Below the pieces are notes generated by a model that was not told the origin of the DNA, made no database searches, and was given only the letters and a program-made list of their open reading frames with translations. A DNA stretch of 30,869 nt, taken from Botryllus schlosseri (lineage: Eukaryota; Chordata; Ascidiacea; Stolidobranchia; Styelidae). The translations under genes and the position numbers were made by a program. Positions 1-11,400 of the stretch are shown here, one piece after another. The stretch lies in NCBI GenBank assembly GCA_000444245.1, contig ATSW01007689.1, forward strand, positions 1 to 30,869. Direction: 5' to 3'. Every line of letters starts with the position of its first letter. Position 1 is the stretch's first letter.

Positions 1-875
1 GCCGAAAGCTGTAAAAAAAGTTGGCAAAGGTTGCAAAAACTTGCCCTACTGGTAACTAGCTCAGGTATATTCAGTCGATGTCCAAAAGATTTGGCATAAG
101 CTGCCTTCCAAAACTTCGGAGCATTTATTTGGACGTCTCTATAACCATTACTACTCTTGGACATGAATTAAACTGGAAAAGCTGCATCTGTGCACCTGTA
201 AGTCATAAGAAATAGATCAATATCCCAGCAGTCCTCTGATTCCCTACTACCGTGCTGTGACGCCACGAAATTGTTGACATTGTTTACCTCTCAATATTAC
301 CGGCAAACTGATTCTTGGCTGGTCTCTAATCTTCCACCTTTTGAGGAATCCTTATTGAAAATGTATGAAAGTACATGTCGTCTAAATCAAGTCCATGGTT
401 GTAGATAAAAACTAGTCATATGCTCGGCTAATCTGAGATCTAGCGATACTGGATCGTTGCGCTGTATGATGTGTATTATAAAAATGATTGCCCCGAATCA
501 GTCAACTCTCTGCAGCAGACAGTGTCAGGNTATTGCACTTGTGTATAGGTCTTGAATTGGCTGCATGAACTGTGATACACATGAGTGTATTGCATTGACC
601 TTGGGATATATGTAATAGCATGGTGATTGCAGGACTTGTTGGTGACCAACAGCACGTATGTAGCTAGCGTTAGCTGCACGGTATAGAAGCATAGTGGCAA
701 CAAATTGCTTCAGAATGGCGTGGCGTTAGTGTCTGTATTGCATCGTGAAGCACCAATCACATCTACATTGCTGCGACTTTGTGAATGAAATTGCGTAAAT
801 TTGACACGGTCTCGCTGTGACACTGGAATTCTGAATGTCAGTTGTTTTTTTAAACTGCATTTCTGCTATAGTTCT
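1..875. other. No gene recognised
   Basis: A+T-rich sequence without a supported exon or a clear repeat. It may be an upstream intron of the Kunitz gene or intergenic. One N call at 530. Confidence 0.5.
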
Positions 876-1037
876 GATTGAATAATATATTCATATTGAA
901 ATATTCCCGAATATTGCCAATTCTGTGCTGGTTGCTGACAATTACCCCTGACGAGTGTCAGCCGAAAATATTCGAATTTCAATACAAATGTATTGTTCGA
1001 TTCTATATTGAAGTTGTTTACCTCCTAGAAGCTCTGC
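876..1037. mobile_element. Family A element, copy 1 (short internal-deletion form)
   Basis: The two terminal parts of family A are joined almost directly: TTGAATAATATATTCATATTGAA on the left, GTTGCTGACAATTACCCCTG then TATATTGAAG and CCTCC on the right. The central region is missing. Confidence 0.7.
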
Positions 1038-1832
1038 TATAGTTCTGTGTAATTACAGTTTGATTGTATGCATGCACATCACTAGTAGTGTATAAAACTT
1101 GTATATTCTTGAATTTACGTAGATTTGTCACGTAGCGCTAGAATTCTTACTGAATTTTTGTCGAGTATACTCTAATACTATGAAAAACACTGTCACATTA
1201 CAGTGNTACTCCAAAGGAAACATTCATCTTCGGTGTAAAACGCGCGTGAGAGTTTAAGGCAAAATGCACTCTATTGTCCAGTCTCTCTTTATAAAAGAAA
1301 CTTAAACACAGAAACATTTCACTTATTTTGTGTCAGATTTGAACTTGTGCAATAAAATAACCTGGTCACTGCAAAGTGTTCTTTACTATTTTTGATGAAT
1401 CGAGATTCTTTTCTGTAAACACCACGGGAATGTTGTTGCACCAATCTGCACTGTATTGCTGGCATGACTTTTCTAATTCAACGACACACTTGCATGATTT
1501 CAATTGCGACGTGGCAAGGGCGCATGTGTCTTTGAAAGCTTATTGCTGTAATTTGGAGTGGTGTTGAATGGATGGATGGATGGCATGCTTCAGAGTTCAG
1601 TGTCTTGCTGTGTGTGTGTATTGCTTGTTTATTAGTCTGATACAGGATAGCTTTACTAGTAGCTTAGGTCATGGTATTATCAGGAATTAATATTCCTCAG
1701 TCTACTCTAATTGCTAGAACTATTTTTACTTTATTTATGGCTGCCCTATGATTTCAAGTCCCATTAATTTATGATGTTTCCGTCGTTGACAACTTGACGC
1801 CATGAAGAGAATGGTATTACATAGATGAAATA
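1038..1832. other. No gene recognised; short GATG microsatellite
   Basis: Contains a run of (GGAT/GATG) units near 1567-1583 and one N at 1206. Small overlapping open frames on both strands near 1376-1567 show no recognisable domain. Confidence 0.5.
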
Positions 1833-2217
1833 TTATTGAATAATGTATTCATATGGAAATATGCCCAAATATTTTCAGGTGACACTCGTCAGGGGTACTC
1901 GTCAGCAACTAGTAGAGAATTGATACGAACATTTTACATCAACAATTGTATCACCGAAACGATGTCACCGGTATCAAAATTTGAGTAATCAAGGCGAACA
2001 GATGGCTCCTGTTGTTGGCTCAAACTTGGTCGGCAGGTTTTTGATAAAAGTCCGCCAACCCAGTTTGAGTTTTGTATACAATGTTCTTTTAAATTCTCTA
2101 CTAGTTGCTGACGATTACCNCTAACGAGCGTCANCCGAAAATATTTGCGTTTATTTCAATATGAGTAATGAGTACATTAGTCAATCTTATATTGAAGTTC
2201 TGCACCTCCAAGAATCT
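1833..2217. mobile_element. Family A element, copy 2 (both ends present)
   Basis: The left arm reads TTGAATAATGTATTCAT...GACACTCGTCAGGGGTA...CAACTAGTAGAGAATTG. The right arm is its inverted counterpart: CTCTACTAGTTGCTGACGAT...TATATTGAAGTTCTGCACCTCC. Long inverted arms around a short unique centre fit a non-autonomous foldback/MITE element. It ends about 50 bp before the VWC exon. N calls lie at 2120 and 2134. Confidence 0.75.
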
Positions 2218-2268
2218 CATCGGATGAAAAACAATATTGCATAGATTCATTATGTTCTTGCGATTTAG

Positions 2269-2466
2269 GTTCAGCCGAATGCTTGTATGAAGGCAAGCCA
2301 CGTGCGGAAGATGAAACTTGGACTAATGAAGACTGTGAAGAATGTTTCTGCATCGAAGGAACTGTTACATGTTTGCCCATAACCTGTCCCGAACTTGAGT
2401 GCATCCATAAGTACAAGCCTGCGGAATACTGCTGTGAAATATGCTGTCGGTACCAAAACGATGATG
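2269..2466 (+). CDS. Exon: VWC (chordin-type cysteine-rich) domain
   Basis: The reading frame carries the ten-cysteine VWC signature: C, then Trp, CxxCxC, C, C, C, CC and C. The tryptophan of the W-T-N-E-D-C segment and the terminal C-C-E-I-C cluster are visible, and one extra Cys follows. VWC domains mediate binding to extracellular ligands such as BMP/TGF-beta proteins, or oligomerisation; which applies here is unknown. The acceptor is ...GCGATTTAG and the donor is G|GTAAGA. Both boundaries are phase 1. A second possible acceptor (TTCAG) lies 6 bp downstream and would keep the frame. It is the most upstream exon I can support; further domains may precede it outside the window. Confidence 0.82.
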
Positions 2467-5400
2467 GTAAGAAGTGCTGCCAAATTTTAAACTGCAGTTT
2501 GAATTTTTATTACAATAATCACATAATAAGAGAGCGAGGTTTATTTTCGTCTGCACCACCGAGGTGTCTTGACGATGGATATACAATGCAACGTTTTAGG
2601 TAAGGTTATCTAGTGAATGCATGTGTGAAAATTGATTTCTCACACCAGTCCAAGTATATTTGTTGTGCAACCGGCTTTATTCCAGATGCGATGCGTCAAC
2701 TATTTTGAAGGTATTTCATAAAAAAAAAGATTTCAGTAGATTGTGGACTAATAAGAGAAAATAATTCAGTGAAATGGTGACCAGTGATACCACATTAGGT
2801 CATGAAGTCAGTTGTTCCAATTCCACAGTCATATATGGGCATATATATTGTAAATATAAATGATAAAATAATATATATAATAGGAATAGGACATTATATA
2901 TTTTTGTCCTTGATGTTTTTGCAGCATATACACCGACTCATGATATACATATACACGATCCGTGCATCATGTGCATTTGCCGCTCGATCAGGAAGGTTTA
3001 GATATAGCCTTGTAAGGCTTTTCAAATCTTGCACCACCCCTCCATGATATTCTGGTAATGCTGAGCGCCCGGCGGGCTTTGGTCTGACCCAACCTGGGAT
3101 TGAACCTACGGTCTACCTACCAAGAAGCTGGACTCTCCACCATTACCCTATCTTGTCTATTGTTATAATACAATAGATATTTAGATGTTTTACAATAAAA
3201 GGTGTTACGTGGGTTATTGTATGTATTATGATGATTCTTCGCTGTAAAGTGGTAAGGCATGACATCATGCCTTACTACTTTACAGGGAAACGTCATAATA
3301 CATACAATTTATCACTATATATTTGAATGCAGTATGTACATTATATATATGTATCCTATATCTTCGCTACGGAATCAAGAGTAGCTTATGTCACTTTTAC
3401 ATATTTTTGGGAAATTAAATTAAATTTTCATTATTTTTTGGCCATATCTTGGTCATGACGAACTTTGAAACAGTGTGATAAACATAAAAATGACCAAGAT
3501 ATGGCCGACAAAAATGAAAATTTTACAAAATATCGATTTTCCATAAATTTGAAAAATTAGGGTTACCATATTTTGAGATCCGAGAAAGAGGGCACTTATG
3601 ACAAGGACCATTACCGACATTAAAACGGGATATCGCTAACAAAATTGGTAATCGTTTTTAGGTTGAATAAAGAAATGTTCATTTTTTCGTGTCTCCACCT
3701 AAGAACTGATTTCCACGTCAAATATAGGTTGGGTTTGTTAATTACATTACAACCCTTATTTCAGTGTTTTTTTTTTTCTCGATAGGACCTTTTTGGGTTG
3801 TCTCTATGTACTTGCCCAACAATCACCGTAATAAAAGAGGACAAATTGTGAAAAAAGAAGATGTTTGGGCATCCTCAAAGGACATTTCGCTCTTCTTGAA
3901 AACAGAGGACGTATGGTATCCCTAGAAAAATGGTTCTCAAAATTTCAAAAATGGGCATAAGCTACTTTAATCCCACCAAGACAATGTATACGCTGCTGTC
4001 GATCAAACTATACAAAACAAGAAGGATAATTATAGAAAGTAAAATTAGGTGTAAAAACAAAAGATTGATAACAAAATTACCTGTTGAATCTATAACAGCA
4101 ATTTTGTCTTCAGACTATTTGGGAGAGTTGAGTATCCTGAGTGGGTCATCTGGTGATGGTGCTTACGAAAGCATGCTGCCTGAATACGACGATGGCTATG
4201 GCGAAGGGAACGATACCTTAAATCTTATCGACGTGGCACGCTATGACACGTATGGCTGTCCGTTACCAACACTTGGTGAAAATTTATCGAAGGAGATGGA
4301 TGGTGAGGAATGATATTTTCATGGTGGCGTATTTCAAATGCTTCTTAGAAGCACAAGAACCAGTGTTACTGTTGCATCTATCATTCAACTTCTAGCCAGA
4401 GTCAAACGTGTATCGGGAGAGGCGGTTCACTAGGGATGTTCAAAAATAACTTTTTTTCTTCGGATTCCGGGGATTCACTGATCGGATTATTAGGTCGCCT
4501 AAAACATGCTGTACACAAATTTCGTTCGATTTCAACTGGTAGCTGTGAACGCACAGGAGTTTGAAAATTTTGAATTTAATATTTTCAAATTTTACTGTCA
4601 ACCCCATGGAATTGTTGAGTTGTCTACAAAACCAATGCAAAACAAATTTGCCGCAATTCCAACCCGTAGAAGCGAAGTTATTTAGTTATTCATTAATGTT
4701 ATGGGATTACCCATCGTCCAGACTATTTTTGCGATCCGAAATCTTCAACTGTAATATCTTTGCTTCCCCTGTTTGGAAGTGAGCAGAAATTTGTGAGCAT
4801 CGTTCTTTTAGACAGCTTAACAATTCATGGGGTTGACAGTAAAATTTGAAATCCGCGGAATCCAGAAAAAAAGTTATTTTTGAACAACCCAACTTCATTT
4901 GTGTGCCTTGGAGTCGATTTTTATCATAATACGCCAACTTAGTTTGTCCCAACAGAATGAGTTAGTGTGCCATTTAAAAATGGTAAATTGAGCTGGAAAG
5001 CGATCTCTCGCCTTGATTGTTCAAAATTTCATGCCAGCGACATCATATTTCGTGATACGATTGTTGATATACAATTCTCCAGCAGTCGCTAACGAATACC
5101 GAAAATATCCGGGATTATTCCAATAAGAATACATTATTCAATTGTATATTGACAATGTGTACCTCCAAAGCTCTACAAATTAGATTAGAATTAGAATATT
5201 GGTATTAAGAATTATCTGATTTAGCACGTCTGATGTAATCGTATTTTGATTGCCAGTGATCGAGCGCTGCCAACTGATAAAGGACCCAGGCCCGTGCAAG
5301 AGAAGATACCAGCGATACTATTTCGACATAGTACAACAGCAATGCCGCTTGTTTGTCTATGGTGGATGCGAAGGAAACGCAAATTCCTTTCTGTCTCGCG

Positions 5401-8400
5401 AGGAATGTCAACAGACCTGTCAACCTGTGGCGGGGAGTGCCCCGGCTGCGCTGCATGATAGTCGTGAGTAGTATCTACCTCAGTTTTGTGCCAAAATCAG
5501 TTCAACTCGGGACTAGGGCTGGACACAATGATTCTTGTAGCTTCTACATGGCTCTTCGTGTTTTGAACAGGTTGTACTGACGACCCGCAAGTGGTCGGGA
5601 CCTGCAAGCTGTCTGAGCCTCGTTTTTCGTACGACGCCGGCACCGGCCGTTGTCATAAATTTATTTACCACGGTTGCGCCGAAAGCCGAAATAACTTCTA
5701 CAGTCCGGGCGAGTGTCAGACAGCTTGCAAAGCAGGCGACCCGGTTTATCACGGATTCGTAATCAGAGGAGGTCTGATCAATGATGAAATCGGAGGCCCA
5801 GACAACTTAATCGGTATACCAAGCACTCTAAGCATGAACGCAGTGGCGTTTTCGGTTGCCTTTCACTGTTTTTTTCTTTTTTGTTGGCCGTTCCATTGCC
5901 TGCTGCCATTTTTGATTTTGAACTCTGAGAACAGCAATGTACGCGCCCAGAGTTGCCGGCCTGTTTAAAGCAGCCTACAACCAGTCCTATGTGATACATC
6001 CATATCCGATTTTCCACTCTCAGAACAGCAGTGTCGGCTCCCAAAGTAACCAAACTGGTTATAGTAACCTACAACCATTTTCTATTTGAAAAAGACTTGA
6101 AACGAAATTAAACGAGTCTACCAAATGAAAATGTCGCATTTCTTCCAAAAGAAAGCCGACACTACAGCCAAACTAAACTTCAGTTCAGCCCCGATTAGTA
6201 ATAATTTCATCAGGACGAAACTCTACAAGATTGCGATACAAGGAAAAGATATCGCATTGTCGAAACGACTTGGATTATTGCTTTTATTTAATCAATTCAC
6301 TTAAACTTCACGGTAAAATCTCATTGGTATTCTAGAAGGTATTCTCCTTGAATTAATGAAATTATATTTATGACAGTAGTAGGCCTGTTTTGGCTGTTGT
6401 TTGACTCTTGAATCTGGCGCTAGGATATGTTAATACTCTTAAAATTAGTTTTACGCAGATAGAACCAAGCAATTTCAACAGCAACCTCTACCTTTTATTC
6501 TAATTTACGTCTGGCTGTCACAATCGCAAGCTCTCTCAAATTGCATTGCTTGTTGAGCTGCCATTTTCTTTTGGCATGGGTGTTTTCTTATTCTCAATTA
6601 TGAATGGTATGCAACGTGCTTGTCATTGCTGTTGTGGCGCCAATCCACTGTTATTGGAATGCTTTGCTCAGTTTGTAACAACAACAACGCGTCTGATATG
6701 TACCTGATAGTGTTCAACTTCAACTTCAAGTATGTAAGATCGTATCTATGAAGCTACTGCAGCAAAGTCTGTCTTCATGATAAAAGGTATCCTGCAATGT
6801 TGGTGCAATCGTGGTTTTCATCCAAAGGCTATCTAGTGCCTGTCATTGCATCAAAGGTGCACCGTTATCTCATAAATTCCATATCTAAGTATTTAATGCA
6901 CTATATCAGTCTGGTCAAATAAACTTGACATTGAGAAGTCGGTTTAATCTGTCTGATAAGCGCCTGTGCTTATCTTCAGAGGCCGAGTCGGAACAAAGGC
7001 TAGTTTCACCTTCACACTTTCAATGGCTCATGTTACACCTATCCTTGTACTGTAAAATTGTTGTATTATACTGTGTAGCCAAATAATCCATGCCATTGTA
7101 GACTTTATTGAATATATAATCTTGCTTTGTGGTATGTTATTGATTCATTTATACATTTTCATTGCTTCAAAACAGTGTATGAACGTGGTCAAATGACAAC
7201 GAGAAGGTTTTTAAGTGTATCAATCAAGTAGCAACCTCGGCGTCAAATTGCAATTGAAATTCTTCAGCAACTAGTTGCTCATTGAAGAGCGATAATTGAA
7301 GTGTGGATTATCATTAACTCCAGCCTGACCTTTTAATTATCGTAATCCAAAGCTACTTTTTAATAGTCAATTGAATAATATATTCATATTGAAATACATC
7401 CGAATACTTTCTGCTGGCACTCGTCAGCGACTGGTAGAGAATTGAGAAAAACTTATGTACATCAACAATCGTATCACCAAATATGATGTCACAGACACAG
7501 TAATTTGTATAATCAAGGCAAACGAATGGATCAAGCTTCACTCAATGTTTATAAGAATCAGCCAACCTAATTTGTGCCAACAGAAGGAGTTTGTGTGTCA
7601 TCTAAAAATAGTAGATGGAACTTAAACCAGGGTTGAAAAATGACTCGACGCGAGTCAATTTGTGTTCTAACTCGACTTGTACTCGAGTCATTTTGCATGA
7701 CTCGGACCAAGTCATATGACTTGAGACTGGGTCTACCAAGACAGGCATTTCACTGTAATTTCGAAGAATAGTTAAGTTATTACACTATTATTTTATCGTC
7801 TATCAGTACTGATACTTGAAAATTCTAACTGGAACTGTTAAAAGTGAGGAAAATTCGTATATTATGAACGCGAAGCATTCGATATCACCGAGCAGAGTTG
7901 TAAAAAGTGGGTTTCACATTACGTTAACTCGGAACTGAACAGTGAACATAATGACTTGACTTGAGTCAAAACACTATGACTCAGACTCGACACTCTACTC
8001 CGTGAATCGGACTCAGACTTGACTCGGTAGTGATTGAAAAGGACTCGACTTGACTTGATTCAAAACTATAAAAGTGAAATTGACTTGTGAGTCGGATCCT
8101 TCTGACTTGGTTACTACGCTGGCTTAACCCATCCGATTGCCTCTATTATTCGAATTTTTATGCTTGTGACGTCACATTTCGTGTTACAACTGTTGGTGTA
8201 TGTTTTTTAAATTCTGTACTAGTCGGTGATGATTTCCCCTTGATGGGTGATAGCCACAAATATTCGTGTTCATTTCAATAGGAATATATTATTCAATTGT
8301 ATATTGCAGTTCTGTACCTCCGGGAGTCTCTTCCGTTATGTTTTAATAATGAGAACATCCTGACACCATTTCTTTTAACTTTCCTGGCATTTCAATGCCA

Positions 8401-11400
8401 TAATTCAATTTGTTACACTTGTCTCTCCGTGACAGTCAGCGTCCATTTTCAGCCGACAGCCCCCATTCGACAGGAACGCAACGTTGCTACGCTCCGAAAG
8501 AAATCGGCGATTGTCGAGGCAGTTTTGTACGGTTTTATTTCGACGCTGCTGAAAATCGGTGCAAATCGTTTGTGTACGGAGGTTGCGGTGGCAACAATAA
8601 CAATTTCATGACGCCGTGGGAATGTCGTGAATCGTGCGGAGGAAAAGATCCGCTTTATTTCGCAGGTGCTTTTCTTATTGATTTGAGTCATGTGACAATG
8701 CTATTTTTATCCTACTCTGCGGAATGCATATTGGCGTCAGGAATGATACGGAATCCGAATAGCCTGTTACACCACATAACGATGTCGACACGCGATAGAT
8801 GTTTATTGCAGAACAGATTAGCTCAACGAGTAGTCGTTATTAGGGCTGGGCACAAGTATTCCAGTACTTGAATCTGCCTCGAGTAATAATTCTAGGGGAT
8901 GACGGATATTAGGGTTGGGGTATATGAGCACTGAGCATGCAACATTACAGCATGCGAAGCTTCGACAAGCGATAATTAAACATGCGACGCATGAGCAAGT
9001 GGATTAAATTACAGGTTAGGGGTGGCTAGGGTTGGATTCAGGGTTGGGTTAGGGTTATGGTTAGTTTTGAGGTTATAAAGTCCCATGTCCCATGCCCAAC
9101 TGTCGCTTTTCATTGTGTCGCATGCTCATATGTTCGGCAACCGACCCTTATATCTGTCATCCCCCAATGCAAATATCAGTCATCTCCCAAGCCTAATATC
9201 CGTCATCCCGCAACCCTAGTATCCTAAACCCACACCCCGAAACACGATAAATTTTGACATTTACATATTTTGACTTGGTGTTCATGAGAAACATTTATTG
9301 TGTTCGTGCGGAGCAATGGTCTGTTATGGGGCGTATATGGAAGAAGCGCCGATTTTTGGTTTTGTGACTCAACAAAAATATGGGGCTCTGCGAAGTCTTG
9401 TAGATCAGGATAAGTGTGTTATGATTAAGGACGACTGACAGCAAATATTATACAAATGTAACTACTTTTTTTTGCAGACGATTATGTCTGTTCTCTATCT
9501 CCCGAACGTGGCAGCTGCAGAATGTCGTTGCAAAGCTACTACTACGACGAAGATACCGGCCGATGTAAAGTGTTTGCGTGGGGCGGTTGCGATAGTCCGG
9601 GCCCGGAGAATCGATTCGAAACGGAAGAAGAATGCTTCTTGACGTGTGGAGAACGGGGCGTCACTGCTAAATCCGCTGGTAGGCTTATTTTAATATNTTG
9701 TATCTTTTGCTGTAGAACAGTGGTTCCCAACCTGGGGGCGCGAAAGCTCTGAAGGTGGTTGCGAAGAAGCGATCAACTGAAAAAAAATTTTGCTCTTTGC
9801 GTGATTTACCTCTAATTCACGCGTGTTTCTCTATATATACACCTAATTTCATATTTTTTAATTCTCTCATCAACAGTTATAGAGTTCCATGCCATCAAAA
9901 AATCTGTTGGAGTTGCTAGCATCTCGGTTGGATTTTGTGATATGACGATAAGGGGGGCGCAAAATTTTTCACTATTATAAGGAGGGGCGTGTCTAAAAAA
10001 AGGTTGGGAACCACAGCTGTAGAGCCATTCATAATTTCGAATGATGGTTTTTAAATGAAACTGTATTTAATTGGTAAGCTACGGGCGCTTGATAGTTATG
10101 ATGTTTACCGAACCGAAAATGATATGCTCGTTGCCACTAAGAGTTAATTCATCAATGAGAATTATAGGCTTAATACTATTTACGTTTTGCAACGCAGTAA
10201 ATCTCGATTGGCTGTATCACAGCATAGACAGTAGGATAGACGAAGAGATATTTTATTGGTACGTCAAAAAAATGCATGAATTTGACTGGAGACCATGATA
10301 TGACCTGTAAAAGTCTTGTTACTCGTCACCACCATAGCAGTGGAGTAACACAGTTTCAATATATTAACGGTGTATAGTCGGGAAATCATGGAAGATAACA
10401 GAGAAGAATAAACACCAAAACACAAATCACTTACAAAACGTGAATCAGGGCAATATGCTAGTCATAATAATACGAAACATGTGGCACACAGCTATGCACG
10501 TTAGTGGAAATGACATATCTGGAAGTCTTGATTATAAACTCCTTGCCATTAAGAGTAAATTCATCAGCAAGAGTTATATAGCTCATCATCATCATCATTG
10601 GTTTATTAGCAATTTTTATCAGTTCAATACACCACAAAAATGCGATACAAGGAANAGATAGGAAGGTGTTGAAGCGACTTTGAGTAGTCTATGGAATCAG
10701 GCACCCACCTTGGTCCAGCTAGGCGATGTAAAGAGGAGGCATGCACACTGAATGAAAAGTAAATAAGATAGTATAGAAAAAAGAAAGCGACAAGAAATAG
10801 GGGTGGCAAGTCATGGAAGGCGAGATCGATAGGTCAGGTCGTGGTTCGGTAATCTTGAGGATGGACTATTTCGATACTATCGATACTATTTTATATTGCG
10901 GAAGGCTGTAACCTTCGATTGGTCGCATCGGAACATACGGAACACATGGTGCAAAGCTACATACGTTAGCGGAAATGATATATCGGTGAAGTCTTGATAA
11001 TCCCACACCATTGTCACGAAGCGAAATGAAGTAGGTGGGGTCGAAAGATACCAAATTATCTTTATTGTGATATCTTTATTGAATAGCTCCGGTACACGAT
11101 TTTGCTAAGCCCTAGTGATGAGTGGGTGCCTTGTGCACAGCATGTTACGTTGAGTAACAGAGGTCTACCTTTTCAAATATATTTTCAGCGTCTCCGGTAT
11201 GCAGGGAACCACCTCACCCTGGCCCGTGCCGGGCTCATATGTATCGCTTCTTTTACGACTCTGTCACTGAAAAGTGTTCCACGTTCGTGTACGGAGGGTG
11301 CAACGCGAACGGCAACAATTTCGAAACCCCGGAACTTTGCATGCAGACATGCGGAGGCCAGAGAGTTAATTACACTGTGACAGAATTTGCATCATCCGGT

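Noticed and set aside
1376-1567. Overlapping open frames on both strands, the minus one Cys-rich (C-A-L-A-T-S...S-C-K-C-V)
   Set aside because: No convincing acceptor, domain or conserved motif; likely chance, although a 3' exon of a neighbouring minus-strand gene cannot be excluded.
3065-3160. Possible tRNA gene on the minus strand
   Set aside because: Only a B-box-like word is visible; no cloverleaf or acceptor stem, so at most a SINE remnant.
3930-4113. N-terminal part of a 127-codon open frame
   Set aside because: Lies in transposon/intron sequence before a strong acceptor at 4113; only 4114-4302 is taken as exon.
6940-6985. CTGATAAGC...GCTTATC hairpin resembling part of a hammerhead ribozyme
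   Set aside because: The GAAA core segment and a closing stem were not found; only a short stem-loop is supported.
9013-9072. Interstitial telomere
   Set aside because: The GGTTAGGG run is short, degenerate and enclosed by inverted ends; better explained as part of a mobile unit.
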